The translations under genes were made by a program, and so were the position numbers. The notes beneath the pieces were generated by a model that saw only the letters and a program-made list of their open reading frames with translations, made no database searches and had not been told where the DNA came from. 64,000 bases of DNA, from assembly GCA_032871835.1 (NCBI GenBank), contig CM065296.1:9558001-9622000 (forward strand). The letters are read 5' to 3'. This document shows, one piece after another, positions 45,970 through 58,950 of this stretch. The stretch comes from Dipteronia dyeriana (Eukaryota > Streptophyta > Magnoliopsida > Sapindales > Sapindaceae). How positions within the stretch are numbered: position 1 is the stretch's first letter; the number at the start of each line of letters is the position of its first letter.

Positions 45970-48900
45970 CAGGACCGATCCCGACTATTTTGATGCCCAT
46001 GGTGAAAATCTAAGATGGGTCCCTTATTCATATTATACCAAAATATATCGACAACAACTATTTAATAATATTCTAACCATCAGATAGTCCTACAATAAAA
46101 AATAACAACACGACAAAGAGTAAACATCATTGAAAATATCTTCTCCTAGCACTTTGAGAAGCAAATTCATGAATAATATTTTCAAATTCAATCTTTTCCA
46201 ACATTTCCTTTTCAATAAAAAATGCAACTTCGGTATAACAACATATTGCCAACCTATTTAACCTTTCTTGTGATATAGATGATTGCAAATAGGATTTCAA
46301 CATTTTTAATTTAGAAAAACTTCTTTCTACGGATGCCATGGTTACATGTATAGTCAACAATATTCTATAAGCAATTGATACATTCGGATAACAGTCTGAA
46401 GCTTTTACAAATTCAAGTATTTGAATGACAGTGTTTTTTTCTCTTGGTAAAACAACTTGTGATACTCTCAATTCAAAAAATAAATCATTTGAATCAACAT
46501 CAGAAAATGTATCATGTTTTAAAGCACATCCAAGATTTACACAACATTCTTTCAATCTATTCTCATAAAAAGAAATTAGCTTCTTTGAATATTATAAAAA
46601 CCCAAAAATACCATCAAATATTTGCAATTGTTCAAATCTACTATTCAAGGAAGCAATAGCAATATCATCATCAACAACCATAAAATAATCCACTCTAAAA
46701 GACTCATCAGTCGATTGTGAAATATCCTTATGTGAATTCTCGTCAAACTGTTTCTTTCTACGAATTTTACATTTTTTTAACAAAAATTGGTTCAATTTTC
46801 ATATCAGATGCAATACTTTTGACACCAATCATGGCATATGAAAACCCATATTCTCCATAATCTTTAAAATAAGAAATGACCCCTTTCAAATGTTGTAAAG
46901 CAATATCAATACACATATCTTTAGATTGCAAAATTTTGCTAACTAAGTTTATATAAAATATTATGCCAAATAAACATACCTAATAAAAACTCAAAATTTT
47001 CAAGTTCATTTGCTAAACTTTCAGCCTCACTCTTTGTTTTGGCATCATCACTATTTTCATGTAATTCTAACAAAGCTTCCCTTATTTGAGGAGCTTGATA
47101 TTTTATGGCTTTCACACTATCAATACGACTTTCCCAACGTGTTGAGGACGATGTTTTAAGAGTTAAACCATTAACATGATCTTGACAAAAATTTCATCTT
47201 TTTGTTGAACTAGACAATAAATGTATTCGTTGAACAACTCCGAAAAAAATAATATCACTTTAACACAAGAGTTAGCCATCTCACTCACAGTTAGATTAAG
47301 ATTATGAGAAGCACAAGGCATGTACAATGCTCTAGAATTTATTTCAAGTAATCTTTTTTGCACCCTTTGGTATTCCCCTTTCATGTTAGATCCATTATCA
47401 TAACATTGTCCCCTCACATCATTAATATCAAGACCAAAAGATTTTAGTACAACTTGTAATGTATTAAAAAGACCCAACCCAGATGTATCATCACTTTTAA
47501 AAACTCTAGAAAGTACTCTTATACTTTTATGATACTAGTGGACATGTCTACACATTGTACTATTAAAGTCATTTGTTCTTTGTGACTTATATCCGGTGTG
47601 CAATCAAGTATTACTGAAAAATATTTTGTCTCTTTTATTTTTCTGATGATTGCATTTTTGACATTAGAGGCTAACCTATAAATCAACTCATTTTAAATTT
47701 TATGACTACGATAATGATAATGAATCTCATTATCATTAATGCGTCGAATATATTCTTGCATTACAACATCAAACTCTGCTATCATTTCAATTAAACCCAA
47801 AAAATTACCATTATTTTCTTGGTAAATTTTCTCATTGGATCCATGAAAAACTAAATTATGCTTAGCAAGACATTTCACAATGCGATTATTCTTACAAGAA
47901 CTTCTTTCCAACGATTTTGCTCTCTTGTAATCTGTTTTTTGATATTTTTATCAATTGCTTCATTCTTTTTTAGCCTGATTTGTAAATCAATCCAAATACT
48001 CATATTAGTGATGTGCTCAATATTATTCTCATGTTCCATAATCCTCTCACTAAGATGAGTCCAATCATCAAGTCCTTCATGCACTAAAATACTCTTCATA
48101 TGAATTGACTTAAATAACTTACAACAAAAACAATATACTTTGTTTACATACTTTGAGTACACTAACCATTTCCTATCTTGAGCTCTCCGTTTAGTAATGT
48201 TTGAGTATAATATGAACATGGAAAATATCTACCATTACCATCCAAAGGAAATATAAGATTGGGTTCTTTTATAGGATCTTTTTCCACTAATATATCAATC
48301 ATTTTATTATCAAGGTTAGTCCAATTTCGTGGATCATAAATATCCATGTATGGAGTTGGTTGCTCTATTTCATTGCCCAAAGTCTCATTATCATTGATGT
48401 TAATCACACCATGATCATTGAGTTGATTTTCACCATTTACAATTTCACTAGCTAAATCTTTATCAGAATTTTCAAGAGAATAACCCGATCCTAATTTTTT
48501 AGCAAAGAATTTTTCTAAAGCTTCCTTCTGAGACTGAGCCAATTGTTCTATTTATTATCTTTTTTTTTTAAATCTTTTTTCAGATCCAGATGGATGTCTT
48601 TTAGAAAACATGTTACTAATAACTCAAAAAAAAAACAAAGAACGATAAAATTCACTAAAATAACAAATAAAATAACAATCAAAGTGAAATGGAACGATAA
48701 AACCAGTCAAGCAATTGAATTCAACAAAGCGCACCAGTTCCGCAATGCCACTAGATTGAATTTTTCTCCCTATTAAATCTGTAAATACAATTAAAATAAA
48801 TATTAGGAAACATACGTAGTATGCTTAAGAGGTTAGCCGAGCGAAATTTTCCTATTCAATTCAAGTATTCTACAATCACGGAATCACCAAATCAATCAAA

Positions 48901-49990
48901 CTGCTGGATTCATATTCATTTTTTTTTCAGGTTCTGATATGTTATAATATTATAACCAAATTGCTATTATAGTATAATTATGCCTATATATTTGATATTC
49001 CATAACAACAATAATGTCAACAAATAATTAAATAGTAAAAAGTATGACGAGTAAAAGGCAGTAAAGCACAAATGAACAATTATGTTTGCCTCGTTACCTG
49101 CCTCACTGAGTGACTGAGTCACTGGAGTCACTGCCTCCAATCAACAAAAAAACACATTTATACCTCTAAGGCGTATATTCTCAAAAGTCCAATTGTCCAA
49201 ATCAAATTTTATATAGACTATAAATCTATAATTATATATCTTTATTTCTAATTTCTTATAATCTCTACTAAAAACAAGTGTGTGAATAAATGAATATAAA
49301 AAACCGAAATAGATCTAAATTTAATTAATTTAAGTAGTAAAATATATCACATATCACTATAGAACTGAAATAGCCAAATAGGTCTAACTATCCAATGTCT
49401 AAAAAACTAAGAAAGTTTTAAAAAAGAACAAAAATCAGGAAAAAAAATAAAAAAATAAATTACCTGAGAGAATTTGTGTAGATTAACAAAGATTGGAGTG
49501 CAATAAGGAAGTAGACAAATAGAGAGATCAATATCACTGATTCAGTGATTCATTGAATGTCTAGATCAGAGATGAATAGAAAATACTAGTCACTGGAGCC
49601 TTGAAACTTGAGAGTTGAGACGTGAGAGATTGAAAGAAAATAAGAAATGATTGTTGGTGACTTGGCTACAGCTAGAAAGAAAAGCAAGAAATTAAAATGG
49701 TAAGATTAGATAATTAAGAAACCCTATTGGACTATATATATATATCAAAAAGACAAGGCATTAACAAATATTCTTTTAGATATTTGTTTATCTCAAGCCC
49801 AGTTTTATTTTGATTTTGGGCCTTTTAAAATTTTAGACATTTTATACTTGTAACAAAATTTTGGGCATTTTATAAATAACATTCTATAAAAATGGGTCCT
49901 AGATAAAAACTGAAATCATGTAAAATTGGACCCTTTTTTTAAGGGGATCGGGGCAACCGCCCCTCCTGCAACACACATGGGCTGACCTTG
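45970..49990 (-). mobile_element. hAT element with TTF-type zinc finger transposase, 4021 bp
   Basis: The ends CAGGACCGATCCCGA and, inverted, CAAGGTCAGCCCATG are imperfect inverted repeats. A perfect 8-bp duplication GATATAGC (45962-45969, 49991-49998) lies inside the solo LTR, whose relative at 34330 reads TAGCTTTATCGATGGACA without interruption. One transposase remnant is carried. This is the innermost and youngest large layer at this spot. Confidence 0.92.
46127..48542 (-). pseudogene. hAT transposase, TTF zinc finger and DUF4371 type
   Basis: Resembles the zinc finger MYM-type 1-like hAT proteins of plants. From the start at 48542 (MAQSQKEALEKFFAKK): TTF finger around 48310-48120 (PRNWTNLDNK, FPLDGNGRYFPCSYY, RKWLVYSKYVNKVYCFCCKL), DUF4371 region ([48 protein letters not shown]), the core ([75 protein letters not shown]) and the C-terminal dimerisation motif (TIHVTMASVERSFSKLKMLK, SQERLNRLAI). 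About five frame breaks or stops (for example near 48190, 47690, 47160, 46960, 46600) disable it, fewer than in the other copies. Confidence 0.88.
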
Positions 49991-52539
49991 GATATAGCTA
50001 TTACATATGGTGTGATCCACCTCCACAGTAGTTCATAATTAGAGTTGTGTCATAATATCCGTTATGCCCCTCTAATTACATATATCGTTTAAGTACCGTT
50101 GATTCTCTAATAGATAATAAATCATATTTCCTCACGGAATTAGGATAACACTCATATTGTCCAAGCCCCGAACCAACCCTTAAGGGAACTACCATCTACT
50201 TCTCACAAGAAAGAGTGGATTCCGCTATTTTGTACGAACCTTCCCAGCCACAAGTCAAACCGTAATCCCAACATACCTCTCATATTGATCAGGAACTGCA
50301 TCCGACCTCACCCATGATATATCAAAGACCATGATCTAACCTGAAGGACTCGATAAGACACTCAGGATTAAGATCACCCACATATAGTCATCATTATTTG
50401 ATATATACGAATCACATCGGTAAACGGATCTCGGTGAGAGATTCATATAGATCATGGCCCAGTCCTTTATGATCACATCATACAAGGTGCCTCCATTCTC
50501 AAATCTCCATATGAATGATTCATGATAGAATTACCGTACATTACGGAATGGACCACAACTATAGATTAACCGCAAATAAAGTATCAAACTTTATTTGCTA
50601 TCTATGGACTCTTTAGATTGCACTTCTCTCGATGTATCCATCCGTATATGACACTCATATACACAGTTTGAGATTACATTCGGCAATCTAGTATGTTTAT
50701 ATATGCACAAGTTATAAAATAAACAACACAACAAGAATGAATTAAATTTTTCTTTTTATTTATTTTATAAATTCATTTACAAATTTCATCTTTAGGATAT
50801 AAACCTCAACACGTGGAAGTCGTGACGGTTCTATACGTTCAATTTCAATGAAAGGTAAAGGTCGTATGATGGATAATCTCGGTTTTGATGACAGGGCCTA
50901 TCACGAGTATCTGCAACGCCAGATCTATATTGAAGACCTAGGCCTAAACCCTCATCAATCTCACCCCCCTCTAATAATTTCTGAACCCGATCCCTATAGA
51001 CCCGAATTTCAACCTCAATTTCATAAGCCAATCCAAAAATATACTTGATCACCCTCCAAATTTTGAATTTCATCCATCTTCAGAAGAGAAGTTACCGAAG
51101 CAGGTTGAATCTGATCTCTTTGTACTCCATATAAAGAAAGTTCACAAGAAGATAGAACCATTATAGTGTGGTTTGCAATTACTATAAAAAAGCATTAAGT
51201 GGCACCAATCTGGACAATATGACACATATCAGAAGCATATACTGAACAATTATCCAGAAGCACAGGCTAGATCGAGTTCACAAGTCCAAATTTTACGGTA
51301 AGCTACCCCTAACGAACAATTATTTAAATATAGTGATGGAAATAATAGAGAATAATTAGCTAGAATGGTTGCAATAGAACACTTATCGTTTAGTTTTGGT
51401 GAAAAAAATGGTTTTATTAATTATTGTCAACGAGCATTAAATCTCATTGCATGTCGTGTTCCAAGAGTCACACTCACAAAAACACTTGAAAAAATTTTAA
51501 GGCAGAGAAAATAAAAGTTGGAAAAATATTTTAAAAAATATTTTGGTCATGTTTCCGTGTGTGCCGACATATGGAGTGATCATTGGAGAATGCATTCTTA
51601 TTTGGGTGTCACTTGCTATTATATAGATAATCTATAGACTATCTAAAAAAAGAATTCATGCATTTAGAGTTTTTGATGAGGCATACACTGCTGCTAATAT
51701 TTTTAGACATCTTAGAATTATCTTTACAAAGTATAAAATAGAAAACAAAATTTTTGCAATCGATTTTGATAATGTTTCTAACAATACCGTTGTTATTCCT
51801 GCCTTAATTGAGTTATGCAAACCTTATCTTGATGATAAATTTTTTCATCAACGATTTGCATTCCGTGTTTTAAATTTATGTCTCCAAAAAGGATTAGAAA
51901 CTCTTCAACAGTTTATTCAACCTATTAAAGATGCTCTCTATTATTTGTGGTGACATCCTTCTGCAATGAAAGCATGGACAACATATTTTAAACAAAATGG
52001 TAGGTGTATCGTTAGATTTCCTCGTGATGTTCCAACACGTTAGAATTCTACTTATAAATTGCTTGCTAGAAGTTATGATTATAGAAATTTATTAGTTACT
52101 TTTATTTAATATAATGTTAGTCACATTAATCCTTATCAAAATCTTTGGGATGTTTGTAACAATGTTTGTGGTTCATTAAAAGTCCTTCATACTGTTACTA
52201 ATAATATCTGGTGTTTATTATCCTTCAACTAATTTATTTATTATTGAGAGTCTTAATATTGCTAGTGCATTTGCTCATTCTGAATCCGACCCACAATTAC
52301 TGGAGTCCGTTACTGTTATGAAGGCTAAATGACTAGAATATTATAAGGAGTTTTCAAATATTTATTTGATTGCCATGTGTTTTGATCCACGTTATAGATT
52401 AGAAAGTTTGTCTGATTATGTATCTTCTTATTATGAACAAGGTTTAAATATAGAGTATGATATTGATAAGTGTTGTGCTAGAATTAAGGCATTATTGTAT
52501 GAGTTATATGATGAATATCTTAAAATTTATGGTCCATCA

Positions 52540-54530
52540 TTATCGGACCAAAATTGTCATACATTTTGGCTCTCAATTCCATATCCTTTAGCTTGATCTC
52601 GAGCATATTTTGGTGTTTAATGACTCTATTCTTGTCTTTTTAAGCATTTAATGTCTTTTCGAGCAAAAAGTGAGATTTGGTGGTAAAAAAGGGTTGAAAT
52701 TGTTAGAAAAGATCGTACAGTATATCCAACTTTGGAAGGTCATGTCTATCTCCTCAAATTAAACCCTGTTTTGGTCTGTATATATTCAAAAAGCCCTAGA
52801 AGTCTTCTTTCCAGTGGTTTTTACGGATTGTAATTTCGGGTTTTCTAGAGGGAGATATGTACGTTTTTGTAACAGTGCATGAGACTGAAAACTGGTGTCG
52901 AGGCTGGACGTCGCCTTTCTGTACGCGACACTTAGGTCGTGAAAATTACTGTCATTGGGTGTACCGTCTTGCAAGACCGCGACACACTTGATCATAGATC
53001 GTGAAATATCGGTTTTAGGCTATTTCCAGAGGGGTAAATGTGTCCTTTTATACCTCAATTCGTCCCCAAACTTTCCCTAACTATAAATACATCACTTTGC
53101 CACAAGACTCATTATCTTTGAATCCTTTAGTCTTTAATTCAACCTAAAATCCACATTTCATCTCTTCCACCAAATTAAGAGAGAGATGAGCTTCCAAAGG
53201 CATCCATGAAGGTTTTTCCTCACCATTACCTTCTACCTTCAACCTTCAACCACCCATATTTGGAGGAGTTTCGAGAGGAAAGATCATTCTACCTTGTCTA
53301 TGAGGAGGAGGAGCTTCAATAGAGCTTGGAGACCCGAGATGACAATTGGACCCCTCTTCGAGCTTAGAGATCCAGAATTGATAACCTTGGGTTTCTTCTT
53401 TTACTCTTCTCTTGTTATTTTATTCATTGATGTGTATCCTCACTTGGGAAATATTGTAAACCTAATTTGTTCTCAATATATGTTGGTTGATTTTATATTC
53501 ATTTGGGTTTTGATTATTCTTGCTATTATTAAATAATCTCTTATCTTGAAATGCTTGTGTATGGAGATTGAACATTGATATATGTTCATGGATGAGAAAC
53601 TAATTATAGGAGTAGTTGTAATCAAATATTTCATTTGTGTGTATATGTCTTTGGAAGGTCGAAATTAGCTTGTATGGATGGGTTTGAGTGTTTCTGGGTT
53701 TTTGGTTGTGCCTAGGAGGACCAATCCGGGTATAATCTTAACCAATTAGCTCTAAAGAATGAATGAAACTTGTTCTATGTAAGAACTTGCTAGAGTAGAT
53801 TTTGGTTTATGTTCATATGCTTAATGGTAGGGACTTAAGACATAATTACTTCACCGAGACCTTGGGGAGTGATTTGAGTTTGCAAATCTCTCAATTGAGA
53901 GAACACGCCCTTAGCTTGAATTGAATGTCCTTAATTGAGTGTGGTTGTGCATTCATGAGATTAGAGAACGTTGTAGTCGTCTAGTGGTGAGGACATCTCA
54001 GATTGACACACGAGAAGACCCAGTATTCGATTCTCGGTTACGGATGAGAGGTCTCCTTTCTATCCATTTTGTATTTCTGTTCTCCCTTAGCTTGAATTAG
54101 ATGTCCTTAATGCTTAACAACCACTATTTATGCACTATTGTATGGTGAGCTTTATGAACCTTGTGTGATCAGTCTCATGCATCTCTCTTATCCACCATTT
54201 TATTATTTGTCACATTAATCACCATTCTCACCTTACCTTATTCCTTTTGTTTTATTTTACATTCTTTTTATTTACATTCATTCACATACACACACACAAC
54301 GTAAAATGCTTACACTTCACACACATCACTCTCACCCTTACCATGTTCTTATTTACACTGCTTTCAATAAACACTAGAATGTGAAACGGTCGACGGATGA
54401 CACCTCTCTGTGGACGATACTCTCGCTTACCACTTTACTAGTTTTCAAAACTTTAGAGCACATTGCCTAGGACTTTTTATAAATATTCTTTTGATTCGCA
54501 ATTTCTTAACGACGGAAAAAGCGTTTATCA
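52540..54530 (+). repeat. Probable solo LTR inside hAT C, 1991 bp
   Basis: CATCA occurs at 52535-52539 and 54531-54535 exactly where the hAT C protein breaks off (YGPSLS) and resumes (SLNIDVPQ). The inside has no protein domain. Phrases such as TGTGGACGATACTCTCGCTTACCACTTTACT (near 54410-54445) are of the kind seen at the 3' end of plant gypsy LTRs. The right end is TTTATCA; the left end does not show the usual TG, so it may have mutated. The 24-base phrase is cited by position and general pattern only. Confidence 0.65.
53969..54043 (+). other. tRNA-like segment with pol III box motifs
   Basis: GTTGTAGTCGTCTAGTGGTG resembles the D-arm/A-box of plant tRNA-Asp or Glu, and GTATTCGATTCTCGG about 40 bases later resembles the T-arm/B-box. 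Stems are poor and the anticodon arm does not fold well, so it is not a working tRNA; a tRNA-derived SINE or pseudogene is possible. Near-identical 28-base copies of CCCTTAGCTTGAATT...ATGTCCTTAAT lie either side (53907 and 54086). Confidence 0.45.
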
Positions 54531-55994
54531 CATCACTAAACATAGATGTTCCACAAACTCGTAATGTATCTCATTCCCCATCATCCTCCGGGTTTATGAG
54601 GTTAGGGTATAATTTGTTATCCAAAAAAACCAAAAAGTTATGAGGTTCTTATTCATCAAGCTCCAACACATATTCCGAGCTTGAATATTATCTAGGTACC
54701 TCTTTTGAGTTTATAGAAGACACAAAGTTTTTTTTTTTAATATCCTACACTGGTGGAATGAACATGAAAGGTACTTTCCAATCTTGGCTCTGATAGCCAA
54801 ACAAATTCTTTCAACACCAGATTCTACGGTGGCAGTGGAACAACAGTTAAGCTCCTGTGAGAATATTTTGGACTAAACGTTCGCCTTTAAGTCCGAAATC
54901 AACTCAGATACTGTGTTGATGATTGGATGAATGCGCCAAATGGACAACAAGAAATCAATCAAGAAGAGCCTTACAATTTCTTTAAAGATGACCAACCTAA
55001 CGTTCGAAGTGGAACGGAAGATTAGAACAACGTTTAGTCCACAACTCCATGTCATCACCAAACTTGCAATAAAAGGTAAGGAAACTACGTGGCCTTTGAT
55101 TCTTCTAAAGTCTAAACCCATGGAGGATACGTAGGAAATATAATTATGGTAAAAATTAAGTGTAAGACCAATTTTACATTTTTTTTTAGTTTTAATTTAA
55201 TTTAATTTAATTTTTTAATTTGTCATTTATTTTATATTTTTTTATGGTGACCTAATAAAATTCATCTACATTTTACAACTTTACATATCTTTTTTTTATT
55301 AATTATTAAAACAAAAAAAGAAAAAAAAATTATAGAACCGAACCATCGAAATCTAAACCGAACCGTCGAAATCGGAACCGAACCGTCGAAATCGGAACAT
55401 GAACCGACGGTTCCGGAATAGGAACCGAAACTTCCAAATGGAGGTTCTGGTTCCGGTCCAGGTTTCCCCGGAATTGGAACCGTCGGTTTCGAACCGAAAC
55501 CGGGACCAAAACCGATGACAAGTCTATTTTATAGGGATATTAATTGACAGGGTCGAAAAATTAAGACACTACTTTGGGGAGCTATTGTGCAAATATCACC
55601 ACATTAATAATTTATGTTTAGAAGACATCAATTAAAGTGACTAGATGAAAATACCCCGATATATTGAGATTTTGTCGTTTTCAAAGTGAGAGTGAAAAAG
55701 TAGAGAAAGAAAGAAAGCAACGGCAAGCAAATCGAAGGTGAAGTAACCAGAAGTTAGAGACCAATAGGTTTTTGACTCTTCACAAGTTAATTTCCAATCG
55801 ATAGAGGTAAGTTGATTTAGATTTTGTTTTCGTTTTTGTTGTTGATAAGTTGTTGTGCATATTTGATGAGTTTTGTGTTGATTGAAATGGTAGATTAATG
55901 TTGATTTATCTATCTGAGAATGGTTATGAGTTATGCTCGAGTTTGAAATTAGATTGAATAATTGTTGACGAAGATGAATTTCTAGGATTCCGAT

Positions 55995-56490
55995 AGTTTT
56001 TTAACAAGGTTCGAGCTTTTTTTTATTTAACCCGAGCTTTTTTTTCAAGAATTCCGAGCTTTTTTTTTTAAGAACTCCGAGCCTTTTTTGTTTGGAAAAT
56101 TAGGTTTTGTTTGTCTGAGTTTTTTTGTTTGGAATCCGAGCTTTTTTAAGGAAAATTCGAGTTTTTTTTAACACGTCCGATCTTTTTTGTTTAACATCCG
56201 AGCTTTTTGTTTTAAATCTAAGCTTTTTTAAAACATGTCCAAGGTTTTTCTTTTGGAAAATTAGATTGGTTAAACTCCGACATTTTTTTTCAAAGCTCTG
56301 AGCTTTTTTGTTTCAAATATGAGCTTTTCTGAAACATGCCCGAACTTTTTCTTTTGGAAATTTAGGTTGGTTGAACTCTGAGTTTTTTTTTCAAACCTCA
56401 AAGTGTTTTTATCAAAGGCCTGAGCTTTTTTTTCAAAGGCCCGAGCTTTTCTATACTGTGTCCGAGCTTTTTTCTTACAATCCTTGAGAC
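55995..56490. repeat. Subterminal array of CCGAGCTTTTTT units (left)
   Basis: About 18 irregularly spaced units of the form CCGAGCTTTTTT(T), separated by 10-25 bases such as AAGAATT or GGAAAATTAG. It is the mirror of the right array at 59130. Confidence 0.88.
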
Positions 56491-56550
56491 TTTTCATGTT
56501 CTTTCAAGCCTATTGCAGTATACTTATGTATTGTTTCTGTGAAATTGCAG

Positions 56551-57600
56551 ATGAGGAATCACTTGAAAGAATTGCTTAAAACTCTAGAGGAAGAATGGTA
56601 CGAGGGCAAACTCACTCACCACGACCATTTTGACACCCTTGGCAGTATAGACGACACACTTAACCCGATCCCTAAAGATTTTACTGTTGAAGACTGGCGT
56701 CAGTTCATGGAGTTGTGTTTAGGGCATTTTATGACCATGCATCGGCATATAAAGTTTTTGGATGACATTATCTATCAGCTACTTTTACGGAAGATGCACC
56801 ATGATGGCCCGACAGATGAGATACGGTTCATGTTAGGGAATCATTCGGTAATTTTCTTAAAGATAGAATTCTGCCTGATCACCGGATTGCTGTTTAGAGT
56901 CGCACTGGGCACGACTTTGTATGCTAGCATGGAGAATGACTTACATCAGTAGTACTTTGCTAGTATATCCGAGGTTTCGTTCAAAGAGCTAAGAGTTGTT
57001 CTAAGCCTCGGTGAGTTTCAGTAACTGTACGATGCTGTGAAGCTCTGCCTCCTCTATATGCTGAACTGCATATTAATGGGGTTGAACGAGAGATTGTAGA
57101 TTCCAGTTTGGCAATTTCGGCTGGTGAAGGACCTCGATGCTTTCGAAGCGTTCCCTTGGGGTGCCCACGTGTATAGACATTCCATTTATTCATTCCAGCA
57201 TGTGCTTTATGGGCGAGGTGAGGGGTTCTAGAGACACCAGCAAGCAAAGGGCGTTGACGTACACACGGTGGAGACCTACAATATTTACGGTTTATCTCAT
57301 GCCCTGTTAATAAGAATTTTAAATTACAACATTTACTTGATTTTCGTGTCCTAAATTTTATGAATTCTAATTATACTTATCTTTTATGCAGATTTTTTTT
57401 TGAGGTGATCCCCGATCTGAGCATCCAGTTCGGGACCCAGAAGGCTACGGACCTGTCTCCCCATATTTTGAAGTGGTAGTTGAATAAACAACTGAGAGGG
57501 GGGAAGCTGGCTAAGATTTCCACTGCGATGGTATTTCTTTAATTTGTTAATGTTATAATTGTTACTATGTATACTATTACATTGTTCTAACTGCTCATAC
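56551..57600 (+). pseudogene. DUF1985-domain protein remnant
   Basis: The ATG at 56551 follows a TTGCAG acceptor. Recognised phrases: FDTLGSIDDTLNPIPKDFTV, HHDGPTDEIRFMLGNHS, FCLITGLLF, then after a stop ELRVVLSLGEFQ, LYDAVKLCLLYMLNCILMG, IPVWQFRLVKDLDAFEAFPW, GAHVYRHSIYSFQHVLYG and VDVHTVETYNIYGLSHALL. The order matches plant DUF1985 proteins, which often sit next to Ulp1-like peptidases and MULE transposases. No peptidase domain is seen. Stops at 56950, 57022, 57098 and 57229 make it a pseudogene. The biological role of DUF1985 is unknown. Confidence 0.85.
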
Positions 57601-57679
57601 ACCTCCGGAATTCTCTAAGTGAGGCACCCAACGACATGAAAAAATAGAGAAATTTACCATTTTTACCGCACTGTAAGTC

Positions 57680-58950
57680 AGTGATTATGCCATAATTTTT
57701 TTGTTCCAACAAATGATGGCAGTAGTAGGAAGGTTTCTTCATGCGTTCCATTGGTCAGTGACAACATAAAATGCAGGGCTTGACGTGTCTTACTGTACAT
57801 GATTTGAATGCCATACATTATTTTCATGTTGGTGATTATGTCCTTCGTACACATGAGACGACTATCTTGTTGTTGAAGTCTAGGTGTAACGACTTCTCTA
57901 ATTATGACTGCACTAGCTTGTAGGTGGCGACAATGAATCTCCTCCAACGGACAAGTGTGTTTGTTGACAAAACTTCTTACTTGGAAGTATGTCCCTTCAT
58001 CTCTCATCACCGCTCTTAATTTCCACGTATAGTTATCTATCAAACAATCCAGATGTAACGTTGTCTTATTGGACCTTTTCACATTCTACTCAAAGTTCTG
58101 CCGCATTGCAAAATGATCAACTAGTCTCTTTAAATCTTTTTCAGTGGGAAAAATTGACCTTTTTAAATTATGCTTGTAGGTTCTTCTTCTACCAAGTTTT
58201 CGCTTCCACCCATACCAAACGAGTAAGAATCTACTCTTGGAATAACCCATGTTGTGACATTATCAGAATCATATGGAGTTACATTAGACCAGACCTTAGA
58301 AGTCTCAGCCATATCTAGTGCACTGCAACAAAATCTGTGTACACGTCGTGCATGTCTTTCCATTTAGACAGGCTATTCCTCTTCCTCAGTGTTTTCTACA
58401 TGATATACTAGATCAATATTTGCCTCATTATCCACCTCATGAATCGGCCCAAGATTCGGTTTAGTGTTCTGCTTATTGTTCATGTCATTGTAGATCTCAT
58501 TGTGCTCGTTGTACTACCTATCATTCATATCAATTTGGCAACCAAACACATCATCGAATTGAGATCCGACTATATCATCATGGTCGGCTACTTTCGTTGG
58601 GACACCACACATGTTTTTTCGACCTTCGATCCCACTCCTTTTCGTGAACACTTGGTTGCTTTCGCTAAATGATCAAAATTGTTGGGAAATTTCATAAGAA
58701 GGGATATCATTACCTATCACATCTCTTGTTGCCCTTTCAATTAGACTAACACATACTTAAGGGATCACCCTATCTTCCCTTAGCATAAACTGAACATTAT
58801 CGTCGTTTCTTATAAATGTGTGACATGTAGTCACAGGAACAATTGATGTAGATTGTAGATCAGCACTGTATTTGTTCACATCATACTTCACAACGGTTTG
58901 CACGATCGACATCAATTCTTCGTAAGTCATACTCTTTAACACATACAATC
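57680..58950 (-). pseudogene. MuDR-type transposase N-terminal region
   Basis: Minus-strand pieces: YVLKSMTYEELMSIVQTVVK (58948 onward), a middle part around 58363-58163 (VIPRVDSYSFGMGGSENL), then NYTWKLRAVMRDEGTYFQVR, SFVNKHTCPLEEIHCRHLQA, SAVIIREVVTPRLQQ, CTKDIITNMKIMYGIQIMYS and GTHEETFLLLPSF (58082-57690). This is the DNA-binding/MuDR part of Mutator transposases. The DDE core and SWIM finger are missing, so the gene is truncated at the 3' end as well as interrupted by stops. Confidence 0.82.

Larger units (their letters stand above)
45273..50811 (-). repeat. Solo LTR (about 1.5 kb) interrupted by a hAT element
   Basis: On the minus strand it starts TGTTGAGGTTTATATCC at 50811 and ends TTCCAATTTCAGACA at 45273. 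A perfect 5-bp duplication CGTGG flanks it (45268-45272, 50812-50816). It shares blocks with the plus LTR at 33493, such as the rc of GACTTTTGTTGCCAATAA-like and TCCATTCCGTAATGTA. Removing the hAT at 45970-49990 leaves about 1.5 kb with no protein domain. Copia type is likely from its start. Confidence 0.88.
45256..55025 (+). pseudogene. hAT transposase (BED, RICESLEEPER-like), copy C, split in three
   Basis: The start codon at 45256 begins MASE and is cut 17 bases in by the LTR at 45273; the frame resumes at 50817 as RSRDGSIRSISMKGKG. Then: BED finger remnant (CNYYKKALSGTNLDN, about 51167-51215), core (VCADIWSDHWRMHSYLGVTC, IFAIDFDNVSNNTVVIPAL, FFHQRFAFRVLNLCLQKGLE, FPRDVPTR), a helical region (CFDPRYRLESLSDYVSSYYE, LYDEYLKIYGPSLS) up to 52540, and after the second insertion PSSSGFMRLGYNLLSKKTKK, SELEYYLGTSFEF and the hAT dimerisation motif (WWNEHERYFPILALIAKQIL, STPDSTVAVEQQ), ending at TAG 55023. 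Many stops and frameshifts, so long dead. Confidence 0.88.
44742..55526 (+). mobile_element. hAT element C, multiply interrupted
   Basis: The right end is clear: inverted it reads TAGACTTGTCATCGG, preceded inside by ACCGAACCGTCGAAATCGG repeats (55335-55510). The left end is tentative: TTTTATGG at 44734-44741 resembles the right flank TTTTATAG (55527-55534), but the terminal match after it is poor. Two large insertions (45273-50811, 52540-54530) lie within its transposase gene. Confidence 0.7.

Noticed and set aside
53969..54043. Functional tRNA-Asp or tRNA-Glu gene
   Set aside because: Acceptor and anticodon stems do not pair properly and no clear anticodon loop is visible; kept only as tRNA-like sequence.
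55995..56490. CRISPR-like periodic repeats
   Set aside because: Spacing and unit length are irregular, spacers are low-complexity, the inverse array exists at the other end of the same transposon, and the DNA is eukaryotic.
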